Source: Arcobacter sp. (GTDB lineage Bacteria; Campylobacterota; Campylobacteria; Campylobacterales; Arcobacteraceae). Taken from it: DNA of 23,512 bases. Where the stretch lies: positions 1 through 23,512 of the forward strand of contig JADGEG010000006.1 in assembly GCA_016744485.1 (NCBI GenBank), in the 5' to 3' direction. The position numbers were made by a program, and so were the translations under genes. This document shows positions 15,598 through 23,209 of the stretch, piece after piece. Under the pieces are notes generated by a model. The model did not search any database. It was not told the origin of the DNA and saw nothing but the letters and a program-made list of their open reading frames with translations. Every line of letters begins with the position of its first letter. Position 1 is the first letter of the stretch.

Positions 15598-16212
15598 ATG
15601 AATCTTAATAGAAGTCTTTCAGGTTTATCTCATCTACTATTACCTTTTTTATTTATTGTTTTATATGGCAGTGGATTTGTAGCAACAAAGTATGGATTAA
15701 TAAACTCTACTCCTTTTGCTTTTTTATTTATTCGTTTTTGTATTGCATGTATTTTATTAGCTACAATTGCTTTTGTATTTAAAGTTTCATTTCCAAAAAA
15801 CATAAAGGAAGTTTTACATATTGGAATATCTGGATGTTTAACAGTAGCCATATTTTCAATTGGAGTTTATATTTCAATTAACTTAGGAATAAGTCCTTCT
15901 ATAAATGCCTTAATTATTGCTTTACAACCAACTATTGTTGCTATTTTAGCTTCTATTTTTCTTAAAGAAATAATTAATTTTAGGCATTGGTTAGGACTTT
16001 TAATAGGTTTTATAGGAGTTGCTTTTGTTGTTGTTTCTCAAGGTAACTTTGATTCTACTCATGTGTTAGGGATAATTATGAGTGTATGTGCACTTCTTGG
16101 ACTTAGTTTTGGAAATGTATATCAAAAGAAATATTGTTCTTCCATGAATTTATTTTCAGGTGGAGCTCCTTTTCTATCTACATACAATAATGCTGATACT
16201 TTATCAAAATAA
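15598..16212 (+). pseudogene. EamA/DMT family exporter, 3' part lost at a rearrangement junction
   Basis: Drug/metabolite transporter superfamily protein. The first EamA repeat (about residues 10-147) is intact, with LYGSGFVATKYGLINSTPFA and the hydrophobic segments expected, including NALIIALQPTIVAILASIFL. The second repeat starts (VLGIIMSVCALLGLSFGNVY) and reaches NLFSGGA near residue 188. The frame then runs into 16 residues that are the antisense of the opposing gene and stops. Family members have about 290-300 residues and ten membrane segments; this one has 204 and about six. The promoter, TetR operators, ribosome binding site (AAGGAT) and start are all intact, so the damage seems recent. 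It could make a stub protein, but normal transport is doubtful. Confidence 0.8.
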
Positions 16213-16856
16213 ATTCCAAGTTTATTAAATAATGCTCTAATAGTAAAATGGTACTCAAAATCAATCACACTTGGACCTATAAGTACATAATTTTGAAATG
16301 ATTCATTTCTAATATTAAATGCTACTAAATAAAAATCCAAGTATTCTTTAACGCTAAAAAATCCCCATTTAGTTCTATTAATTGCATTTGCTATTTGAAA
16401 CTCATTTGAAATTCCTTTAAAAGAAGAAAAGATTAATGTTAAGTTTTTTCTTAATAATTCTTTATTTTCAATATTTTCTCTATTTTGTAAAATATTAATT
16501 AGAATCTTACACTTTGGAAATGATTTTGCAAAGTTTACATATTTCTCAATATTAGCTATATCTTCTAATGGAACTCTAATTAAAAGATTTTTACAATTTA
16601 ACTCTTGTATTAGAGCTACTTGTTCATCATCTTTATCTAAGTTAACACCCATACCAAAGAAATCTTTGGAATCATTTGCTTTTGCCTTAAAAAAATAAGA
16701 AACTAATAAAGATATAGGTAATATAATTGAAGAAGAAAACAACATAGGAATGTAGTCATACATATGCTTTTTTCTCATCATGTCTTTATATTCTTTATCT
16801 TCTATACTGTACGGTTGGTCTGAGTTTTTATCTCAGTTAAATGGAGTTTTTTTCAT
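16122..16856 (-). pseudogene. Broken conserved membrane-anchored protein (glycosidase-like), nonsense at codon 8 and 3' part lost
   Basis: The natural start is likely the ATG at 16856, about 40 bases after a perfect TATAAT promoter. It reads MKKTPFN, then TGA (16833-16835), then DKNSDQPYSIEDKEYKD, which joins in frame to the open part starting at 16781. The open part has a membrane anchor (YIPMLFSSSIILPISLLVSY) followed by a TIM-barrel-like domain with FFGMGVN, NLLIRVPLEDI, FQIANAINRTKWGFFSV and LIGPSVIDFEYH. From memory, this resembles a conserved Campylobacterota glycosidase-like protein of roughly 300 residues or more. After ALLYVDRKGAP the frame enters antisense EamA sequence and ends. 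Translation might restart at 16781, but the missing C-terminal part makes function unlikely. Confidence 0.7.
16162..16169. other. Rearrangement junction at GGAGCTCC
   Basis: Both opposing genes lose family-like sequence at this 8-base palindrome. Plus-strand coding for FSGGA arrives from the left and minus-strand coding for VDRKGAP arrives from the right, sharing GGAGCT(CC). The microhomology suggests an inversion or deletion joined here. Confidence 0.6.
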
Positions 16857-16902
16857 ATTTCTTAACTTTACTAATTTAAAATTTGAGCCAAGCTCGAATT
16901 TG

Positions 16903-16917
16903 ATTATAGCAAATTTT
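16903..16917 (-). promoter_or_regulatory. Promoter of the broken minus-strand gene
   Basis: The minus strand reads AAAATTTGC-TATAAT from 16917 to 16903, a perfect -10 box (16908-16903) with the usual T-rich/GC extension. It predicts a transcript start near 16896, which supports the ATG at 16856 rather than 16781 as the original start. Confidence 0.6.
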
Positions 16918-16969
16918 ATTTAAATAAAATACAATGTTTATTTTATGCAAGGTTTATGACAGATTATCG

Positions 16970-16978
16970 TGCTATTAT
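16970..16978 (+). promoter_or_regulatory. Candidate promoter for the universal stress protein gene
   Basis: TGC-TATTAT gives an extended -10 box at 16973-16978. Transcription would start near 16985, about 16 bases before the ATG at 17001, which has AGAAGGAG upstream. An 18-base AT-only perfect palindrome lies further upstream at 16913-16930. Confidence 0.45.
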
Positions 16979-17000
16979 TTATATTAAAGAAGGAGCTTGA

Positions 17001-17846
17001 ATGTATAAAAAAATGTTTTTCCCTATTGGGGGAGGAGATGAGCTAGAACAAAGATTATATGGTGCTATGCTAGTTGCAAAATATTTTAAAGTAAATTTAG
17101 AGATATTAAAATCTCAGGCAAATCCAAATAGTAAAATTTCTTCATCTATACAATTACCTGATTATCTTCAAAAAGAAATTGAAGAAGTATTAAAACTTCA
17201 ATTAGATAATGAACACAATGTATTTTATGATATTTTTGATAAAGTTACATTAGAAGTTGATATAAAAGTTTCAAAAGAGGTTTTAGAAGATGAAGCTAGT
17301 GTTTATGCTAATACAAAAGATGGCTTAAGAAGCATTTTAGTTGAACAAGCATCAAAATTTTGTGATTTGGTTATAGTTTCTGCCCCACCTGCTGGTATTT
17401 CTACTGCTACTTTTGAATCTGCTGTATTAAGAAGCGGAAAATCAGTTTTAATGATACCTAGAATATTGCGAAAGTTTGATACAAAAAATATTATAATTGG
17501 TTGGAATAATTCCCCTGAAGTATCACGATCTTTAACTTCTTCAATGGGAATATTAAAACAAGCACAAAGAGTTCATATTGTTACATCTAAAGAATATTCT
17601 TCTGATTTATCAAATATGGAAAGTTTAGTGTCATATTTAAAATGTCATAATGTTGATGCAAGTTATGAATTAGTTAAAACAACTAGAATTCCAGGACAAG
17701 CTTTATTAAATGCTTCTTTAGATGGAAATTTTGATTTAATTGTTGCAGGTGCTTATGGACATAAAGGTTTAAGAGAATTAATGTTTGGAGGAGCTACCAG
17801 ATACTTATTAGAAAATTCAACCTTACCTGTTTTTATGTCACATTAA
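17001..17846 (+). CDS. Tandem universal stress protein (UspA family)
   Basis: A 281-aa cytoplasmic protein made of two Usp domains. The second domain (from about residue 160, NIIIGWNNSPEVSRSLTSS) keeps the ATP-binding signature GAYGHKGLRELMFGGATRYL near the C-terminus, matching G-x2-G-x9-G-(S/T) in outline. The first domain is more diverged: it lacks a clear glycine-rich loop and has VSAPPAGISTATFESAVL in that place. Such pairs typically have one nucleotide-binding and one degenerate half. The start has AGAAGGAG five bases upstream. It is 20 bases before the response regulator gene, so it is likely cotranscribed with the two-component genes, which would link it to the same signal. Confidence 0.85.
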   Translation: MYKKMFFPIGGGDELEQRLYGAMLVAKYFKVNLEILKSQANPNSKISSSIQLPDYLQKEIEEVLKLQLDNEHNVFYDIFDKVTLEVDIKVSKEVLEDEASVYANTKDGLRSILVEQASKFCDLVIVSAPPAGISTATFESAVLRSGKSVLMIPRILRKFDTKNIIIGWNNSPEVSRSLTSSMGILKQAQRVHIVTSKEYSSDLSNMESLVSYLKCHNVDASYELVKTTRIPGQALLNASLDGNFDLIVAGAYGHKGLRELMFGGATRYLLENSTLPVFMSH

Positions 17847-17866
17847 TTTTAAATTAAAGTTGTAAT

Positions 17867-18526
17867 ATGAAAATATTATTATTAGAAGATAATGAAACCT
17901 TATCAAATGGAATATATAAAAAGCTTAAAGACAATGCTTATGTTGTTGATGTTTTTTCTGATGGAGAAGAAGGTATGTTTGCATTAAATTCTACTTTATA
18001 TGATTTACTTATTTTAGATCTTGGTTTACCATCTTTAGATGGTATTGATATTGTTAAAAAACTACGATTTCAAGAAAAAAGCATACCTATTTTAATAATA
18101 TCTGCACGTGATAAATTAGATCAACGAATTTTAGGTTTAGAAACAGGAGCAGATGATTATTTGTGTAAGCCATTTGCATTAGATGAAGTAATAGCAAGAG
18201 TACATGCATTATTAAGGAGAAGTAAAAATAAAAGTTTAACATTTATTAAATATAAAAATATAGAATTTGATTCATCAAAACGAACACTTAGAATAAATAA
18301 TAAAGCTATTGAATTAACAAAAAGAGAGTTAAGTATTTTTGAACATTTGTTATTAAATGTTAATACTGTTGTAAGTAAAGAAAATATTGTAGAGCATATT
18401 ACTTCCTTTGATGATAATTTTAATCCAACAGCAATTGAAATATATATATCAAGACTTAGAAAAAAACTAAATAAATATATTGACTTAAAAACAGTACGGG
18501 GCTTAGGATATATCCTAAATTCTTGA
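17867..18526 (+). CDS. OmpR-family response regulator, TctD-like
   Basis: A 219-aa two-component response regulator. The receiver domain (1-118) has the acidic pair E7/D8, phospho-acceptor D51 in LILDLGLPSLDG, and K101 in LCKPF. The C-terminal winged helix (about 125-219) has ELTKRELSIFEHLL and the recognition region IEIYISRLRKKLNKY followed by TVRGLGYIL. Its stop codon overlaps the kinase start (TGATG), showing translational coupling. The genes converge with tctA and sit beside tctABC, so by analogy with TctD/TctE it likely controls tricarboxylate uptake. Target DNA sites are not known; a TATCATA direct repeat lies before tctC. Confidence 0.93.
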   Translation: MKILLLEDNETLSNGIYKKLKDNAYVVDVFSDGEEGMFALNSTLYDLLILDLGLPSLDGIDIVKKLRFQEKSIPILIISARDKLDQRILGLETGADDYLCKPFALDEVIARVHALLRRSKNKSLTFIKYKNIEFDSSKRTLRINNKAIELTKRELSIFEHLLLNVNTVVSKENIVEHITSFDDNFNPTAIEIYISRLRKKLNKYIDLKTVRGLGYILNS

Positions 18527-19902
18527 TGAAAAAAAATATACAATCTATTCGTTCTCGTTTATTGATTTTTTTAAGTATTCCTTTGAGTATATTTACTATT
18601 ATTTTATTTGTATATATTTACTTGTTAGTTAATAAAAAAGTTAATGATTTTTTTGATAACACTTTATTTGCTACAGGAAAAAGTCTTGAAAATCATATCG
18701 GCATAAAAAATGCAGTTTTAAATGTAGATCTTACTTATTTTGATATTGACTTATTAGCTTCTAATACAGATGGTTTAATCTTTTATTCCATAGTTACACA
18801 AGACAATAACATACTGCTAGTAGGACATAAAAACCTATTAAAACATAATCTTTTAGGAAAAAAGAATAAATTATTTTATAATACAACTTATTTGGGCTTG
18901 AATTTAAGAGCTGCATCTTTTAGAACTTCCATAGTAAGTTCTAGTAAAATCCATGTCGCAACAATAACTGTTGCTGAAAGTATTGAAGGAAGAGTTTCAA
19001 CTATAAATGATATTTTAAGTTCTTTATTTATCATAATGGCAACTGTGATATTTTTTACTATTATTATTTCGTTAATTGCTGTTAAAAAAGGTTTATATCC
19101 TTTATATTTATTGCAAAAATTAATAATGAAAAGAGATTCAAGAGATTTAGAAGAAGTACACTTTGATGCACCAAAAGAATTAGAAGAAATTCTTATGAGT
19201 ATTAATATTTTATTAAAAAGAAGTCGTGATAATATTGAATATATTGAACATTTTAATTCCGATGTTTCACATCAATTAAGAACACCTTTATCAGAAATAA
19301 AAGTTAAATTAGAACTGATATACAATAAAGAAGATAGAAAGTTTATTCAATTAATGAAATTGGTCAATTCTATGAGCCATATTACTGAGCAACTTTTATT
19401 ATATGCTAAAACTAATCCCACTACAATTAATTTAAATCGTTTTAAAAGAATTAATTTAAGTAAGTTTTGTAAAAGTTATTCATTAAAAATTGCAACAAAA
19501 GTTTATTCAAAAGGTTTTGAGTTTGCTTATGAAGAATCAAGCGAAGATGTATTTATATACTCAGATATTATTATGCTAGATAGTATGTTAGATAATATTA
19601 TTAATAATGCTTTATATTATGCAAGAGATGAAAACAATCAGCCAATGGGTACTATTACATTAAGTTTACAAAAACATCATAATACTTTATGGCTTAAAAT
19701 TAAAGATAAAGGTAAAGGTTTAGATAAAGAGCAATTAAAACATATTTTTGATAGGTTCTATCGTGTAGATTCTTCCAAAGTTGGCAGCGGTTTAGGGCTT
19801 AGTATTGTAAAACAAATAGCACTTTTACATCATGCTAAAGTTGAAGCAAGAAGTGAAGATGGTTTAGAAGTTTCTATTCTATTTCCTTTTAAGAACAAGT
19901 AA
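18526..19902 (+). CDS. Sensor histidine kinase, TctE-like
   Basis: A 458-aa inner-membrane sensor kinase. A first membrane helix lies at about 12-34 and a second at about 165-186. Between them is a periplasmic sensor region of about 130 residues, like the 2CSK_N domain of TctE and related carboxylate sensors. The dimerisation domain has H249 in SDVSHQLRTPLSEIK. The ATP-binding domain has the N box DSMLDNIINNALYYARD, the G1 box KIKDKGKGLD, FDRFYR, and the G2 box GSGLGLSIVK. I chose the ATG at 18526, overlapping the regulator stop codon by one base, over the in-frame TTG at 18523. A bidirectional terminator follows. The likely signal is an external di- or tricarboxylate, inferred from the adjacent transporter. 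Confidence 0.93.
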   Translation: MKKNIQSIRSRLLIFLSIPLSIFTIILFVYIYLLVNKKVNDFFDNTLFATGKSLENHIGIKNAVLNVDLTYFDIDLLASNTDGLIFYSIVTQDNNILLVGHKNLLKHNLLGKKNKLFYNTTYLGLNLRAASFRTSIVSSSKIHVATITVAESIEGRVSTINDILSSLFIIMATVIFFTIIISLIAVKKGLYPLYLLQKLIMKRDSRDLEEVHFDAPKELEEILMSINILLKRSRDNIEYIEHFNSDVSHQLRTPLSEIKVKLELIYNKEDRKFIQLMKLVNSMSHITEQLLLYAKTNPTTINLNRFKRINLSKFCKSYSLKIATKVYSKGFEFAYEESSEDVFIYSDIIMLDSMLDNIINNALYYARDENNQPMGTITLSLQKHHNTLWLKIKDKGKGLDKEQLKHIFDRFYRVDSSKVGSGLGLSIVKQIALLHHAKVEARSEDGLEVSILFPFKNK

Positions 19903-19913
19903 ATATAATATTT

Positions 19914-19942
19914 AAAAGAAGCATAAAACTATGCTTCTTTTT
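19914..19942. terminator. Bidirectional terminator between the kinase and tctA genes
   Basis: Perfect 12-bp stem AAAAGAAGCATA (19914-19925) with TATGCTTCTTTT (19930-19941) and a 4-base loop. It has A-runs before and T-runs after on both strands. It separates two convergent operons. Confidence 0.9.
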
Positions 19943-19950
19943 ATGGAAAT

Positions 19951-21450
19951 CTATTTTTTTGTAGTAAATTTTTTGATAAGTTTTGAGCCAAAAAGTGAAA
20001 ATAACAATAAAGTTATGATTACAAGAGTAATTGGTCGCTCAAAGATATAAGAAAATTCACCTCCTGAAATTTGTAATGTTTGTACTAAAGAACTCTCAGC
20101 CATTGAACCTAATAACATCCCAATAACAGCAGCTGGTACTGAATAGTTATATCGTCTAAATAACCATCCAATCATGGCAAATACTAAGACTGTAATAGGT
20201 CCTGACATATTTCCAGTTAATCCAAAAGCACCACAAACTGCAAGTACTAATACTGACGGTACTAAATAAGTCATTTTTACTTTAATAATGGAAGCTAAGA
20301 CAGGAAGGAAAAGAAGACCCAAAATAATAAGTAAAAATACTTGTCCAAAGTTTGCAAAAATAATGGCATAAACAATATCCATTTCTTCTCTAATAAATTG
20401 AGGACCTCCTGTAATATTATGCATAGCAAATGCTGCTAACATAACAGCCGTTGCACCTCCTCCTGGAATTCCAAGTGCTAATAATGTAGCCATTGAACCA
20501 GCTTCTGAAGTTGAATTTGCAGCTTCAGAGGCAACTACTCCTTTTGGATTTCCTTTTCCATAAGAATCAGGATCTTTATCTCGTCTTTTTGTTTCTATGT
20601 ACGATAAAAGATTTGATACAGAAGATCCAACACCAGGAACGGCACCAATTAAAACACCAATAAAAGAACCTCTTATTAAAATAACAGGATAAGAAAAAGC
20701 TTGTTTAAAACCTTTTAAAATTTCTAAAATTCTAACTTTTCTTTTACTTTCATCTTCAACTAAAAATTCAGATTTTACAAGTTTAAAAAGCTCAGATGCT
20801 GCGAACATTCCCATCATAGCTGGAATAACTGGAATACCATCTGCTAAAAGTTCAATATCCATTGTTCCTCTCATAACCCCAGCTTCACTAAAGCCAATTG
20901 TCCCAATTAATAGCCCAAATAAGCCAGCTATTAAACCTTTAATTACATGCTCACCTGTTAAAGAAGCAATAAGTGTTAAACCCCATAAAATAACAATAAA
21001 CATCTCAGAGGGTCCTAATTTTAATACAAATAAAGACATAGGCTGTATTAAAAAGAATAATAAAACATATCCAAGAAGAACTCCAAATGTTGATGAACCA
21101 AGTGCTAAACCTAAAGCTTCATTATGTCGTCCCTGTTTTGCCATTGGATAACCATCAAAAGCAGTGGCAATTGCTGATGATGTTCCTGGAATGTTCATTA
21201 ATATGGCAGGAACTCCAGCACCAAAACCTCCACCTGTAAAAATTGCTGTTAAAAATAACATAGCTTGTAAAAAATCCATATACAAAGTCATAGGCAAAAA
21301 TATAGCCATTGCCATAGATGTTTGTAAACCAGGAGTTGCTCCAAAAAACAATCCAATCATTATTCCTGGAATTACCACTAACCAATAAGAAGGCTGCGAG
21401 AAAAGTAAACTAAGTGCTTCTTGAGCTGCATTTATATCTATTAAATTCAT
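19951..21450 (-). CDS. tctA: Tripartite tricarboxylate transporter, large permease TctA
   Basis: A 499-aa inner-membrane protein, the usual TctA length, with about 10-12 membrane segments and an internal duplication. The TctA motifs are visible: FFGATPGLQTSMAMAIFLP near residue 35, GGGFGAGVPAILMNIPGTSS near 75, and their second-half equivalents GAVPGVGSSVSNLLSY and LALGIPGGGATAVMLAAFAM. With TctB and the periplasmic binding protein TctC it takes up tri- or dicarboxylates using an ion gradient. It is the last gene of tctC-tctB-tctA, 9 bases after tctB. It ends against a bidirectional terminator. Confidence 0.95.
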   Translation of the reverse strand: MNLIDINAAQEALSLLFSQPSYWLVVIPGIMIGLFFGATPGLQTSMAMAIFLPMTLYMDFLQAMLFLTAIFTGGGFGAGVPAILMNIPGTSSAIATAFDGYPMAKQGRHNEALGLALGSSTFGVLLGYVLLFFLIQPMSLFVLKLGPSEMFIVILWGLTLIASLTGEHVIKGLIAGLFGLLIGTIGFSEAGVMRGTMDIELLADGIPVIPAMMGMFAASELFKLVKSEFLVEDESKRKVRILEILKGFKQAFSYPVILIRGSFIGVLIGAVPGVGSSVSNLLSYIETKRRDKDPDSYGKGNPKGVVASEAANSTSEAGSMATLLALGIPGGGATAVMLAAFAMHNITGGPQFIREEMDIVYAIIFANFGQVFLLIILGLLFLPVLASIIKVKMTYLVPSVLVLAVCGAFGLTGNMSGPITVLVFAMIGWLFRRYNYSVPAAVIGMLLGSMAESSLVQTLQISGGEFSYIFERPITLVIITLLLFSLFGSKLIKKFTTKK

Positions 21451-21459
21451 TATTTTATC

Positions 21460-21912
21460 CTAATAATCTGTTGGAAGTACCATCATAGGCATTGGGTAAG
21501 GTAACATCAGTGAAAAAAAGTAAGCAATTAAAAATCCAAAAACAATTGAATATCCAATAATCCATGTCCATTTTTTCTCACCATGAAAAAATAAGAATAA
21601 ACTTATAAATAATACTGTTCCTAAATCAAAACCTAAATATTCTAAACTTAACACATATAATGAAAATAAAATCATTACAGGCATTACTGTTGAAAAATTC
21701 TCTTTTTTCTTTTTTTCCTCACAAGTATCTTCTCTTGATGTAAAAAAGTCATAAATACATAAACATAAAGTAATTGCACATACTGGTAAAATTAAAATCA
21801 TATTCTCTAAAGAATTTGAAGCTTGATGTGCATCAAAAGCATACCATAAGACAAAAGTAGCCAAGCATAGAATTACTATGCTGTTGGCTATTTTTTCACT
21901 TGAAATTGACAT
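21460..21912 (-). CDS. tctB: Tripartite tricarboxylate transporter, small permease TctB
   Basis: A 150-aa inner-membrane protein with four predicted membrane helices (about 10-28, 38-55, 75-92 and 98-140 as two close segments), the typical TctB size and layout. A charged cytoplasmic loop (SREDTCEEKKKKE) separates the halves. Sequence alone is poorly conserved in this family, so the call rests on its position between tctC and tctA with gaps of 6 and 9 bases. Confidence 0.88.
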   Translation of the reverse strand: MSISSEKIANSIVILCLATFVLWYAFDAHQASNSLENMILILPVCAITLCLCIYDFFTSREDTCEEKKKKENFSTVMPVMILFSLYVLSLEYLGFDLGTVLFISLFLFFHGEKKWTWIIGYSIVFGFLIAYFFSLMLPYPMPMMVLPTDY

Positions 21913-21918
21913 TACTTT

Positions 21919-22917
21919 TTACTTTTTTAAAAGATATGCATATTCTTTGAAAATGTCAAAAGAATTTAAAATTAATTGATTTGATTTTTCAGGTCCTGTC
22001 CATGTGTATCCTATATTACTTTTCTTCAAAAACTTTTGTACCCCTTTAGTTGCTAAAGTTTGTTGCATCGCTTGTGTTAATTTCTTAAATCTATTTGGAT
22101 ATTTTTTCTTAAATTTTGAAGAAACAGCAAAGCCTCTCATAGATCCTGGTAATACTGGAAGTTTAAAACCTAAAGGTGCAATAGCTTCATTTAAAGTTGG
22201 AGCATCCCATCTTTTCATTCTTTTATCTTTTAAAACAGCAAGTGGACGAATAAATTCTCTTATACTTTCACTTCCTTGTGCTGAAATAACTATTAAATCA
22301 ACTTGTCCACCAGCAACTGCTGTTCGTGCTTTTCCACCAGAACTATATGTAACCAAGTTAAGATTTTCTCTAGGAATATTATATTTTTCTAATAAAAGAT
22401 TTAACATCAAATGACCACCACTTCCTTGAACGACTGCTGCTTTTAAAGTTTTTGGTTTGTTTTTAATTTCGTTCATTAAATCAACCATATTTTTAAATTT
22501 AGTATCTTTATTTACTGCAAATAATTCAAAATCAAACCATTGAATATTTATAAATGAAAAATCTTGTACTTTATACTTTGCCCCACCTGAAAGTATAGTT
22601 GTCGCCATGTAAGGTGAAAATGTTGATGCAAACATAGTGTAGCCATTTGCTGGTTTTTTTAATACATAATTTGCAGCTATTTGAGTTGCTGCTCCTTTTT
22701 TATTGATTATTTTTATTCTTTGTTCAATTTCATCTGCTAAAAAAGTAGACATAGATCTAGTCATTCTATCAGCACTCCCACCAATACCAAACCCGACTAC
22801 TACATTGATTGCTTTATTTGGATAATTATCAGCTAGTAGACTCGATGATACTAAACCCAAACCTAAAATAGAAACACTCATCATTTTTAGTGTATTTTTT
22901 ACAAAAACTGTGTACAT
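21919..22917 (-). CDS. tctC: Tricarboxylate-binding periplasmic protein TctC (Bug family)
   Basis: A 332-aa extracytoplasmic solute receptor. A Sec signal peptide covers about residues 1-29 (KNTLKMMSVSILGLGLVSSS), with likely cleavage after SLLA before DNYPNK. Family motifs are YPNKAINVVVGFGIGGSADR at the start of the mature protein, the ligand loop AVVQGSGGHLMLNLLLEKY, and YSSGGKARTAVAGGQVDL. Bug proteins bind carboxylates such as citrate or its analogues; the exact ligand cannot be read here. The ATG at 22917 has AAGGAGAG upstream. It is the first gene of the transporter operon, as usual because the receptor is needed in excess. Confidence 0.93.
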   Translation of the reverse strand: MYTVFVKNTLKMMSVSILGLGLVSSSLLADNYPNKAINVVVGFGIGGSADRMTRSMSTFLADEIEQRIKIINKKGAATQIAANYVLKKPANGYTMFASTFSPYMATTILSGGAKYKVQDFSFINIQWFDFELFAVNKDTKFKNMVDLMNEIKNKPKTLKAAVVQGSGGHLMLNLLLEKYNIPRENLNLVTYSSGGKARTAVAGGQVDLIVISAQGSESIREFIRPLAVLKDKRMKRWDAPTLNEAIAPLGFKLPVLPGSMRGFAVSSKFKKKYPNRFKKLTQAMQQTLATKGVQKFLKKSNIGYTWTGPEKSNQLILNSFDIFKEYAYLLKK

Positions 22918-22949
22918 TTTCTCTCCTTAATTTTTGATATGAAACACTT

Positions 22950-22969
22950 TATCATATAAAACTATCATA
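22950..22969 (-). promoter_or_regulatory. Candidate tctC promoter/regulator site with TATCATA direct repeat
   Basis: TATCATA occurs at 22950-22956 and 22963-22969 (plus strand), 13 bases apart. On the minus strand each reads TATGATA, so the nearer copy could be a -10 box about 33 bases before the tctC start. The repeat could also be a binding site for the OmpR-type regulator encoded nearby. Tentative. Confidence 0.35.
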
Positions 22970-23166
22970 AACCTTTCACAATGAAGATATAAAAATCCAA
23001 TGATGTATATTATATTAGGTTATATGAATTTCGAATATTAGTTTTTAATAAAAGCATCTTAAGCAAAAAATATATTACTTTAATGGATGATTTTTATTAA
23101 AGAGAACGTATGATTAATGGTAAGTAATTTTATCATAATAGTTTTATAGTAGAAGTACTAGATTTG

Positions 23167-23199
23167 ATATCTTTAGTCATTTAGACTAAAGATATTTTT
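23167..23199 (+). terminator. Strong rho-independent terminator without an obvious upstream gene
   Basis: Perfect 12-bp stem ATATCTTTAGTC (23167-23178) with GACTAAAGATAT (23184-23195), loop ATTTA, followed by TTTT. The T-run orientation fits a plus-strand transcript, yet there is no gene on that strand between 22918 and here. It could also serve the minus-strand gene that ends at 23210. Confidence 0.75.
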
Positions 23200-23209
23200 A
23201 ATAATTTTT

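Noticed and set aside
18523..18525. TTG as the sensor kinase start
   Set aside because: The ATG at 18526 overlaps the regulator stop as TGATG, the common coupled arrangement.
23110..23127. Tiny plus-strand frame reading MINGK before the orphan terminator
   Set aside because: Five codons with no other support; more likely chance.
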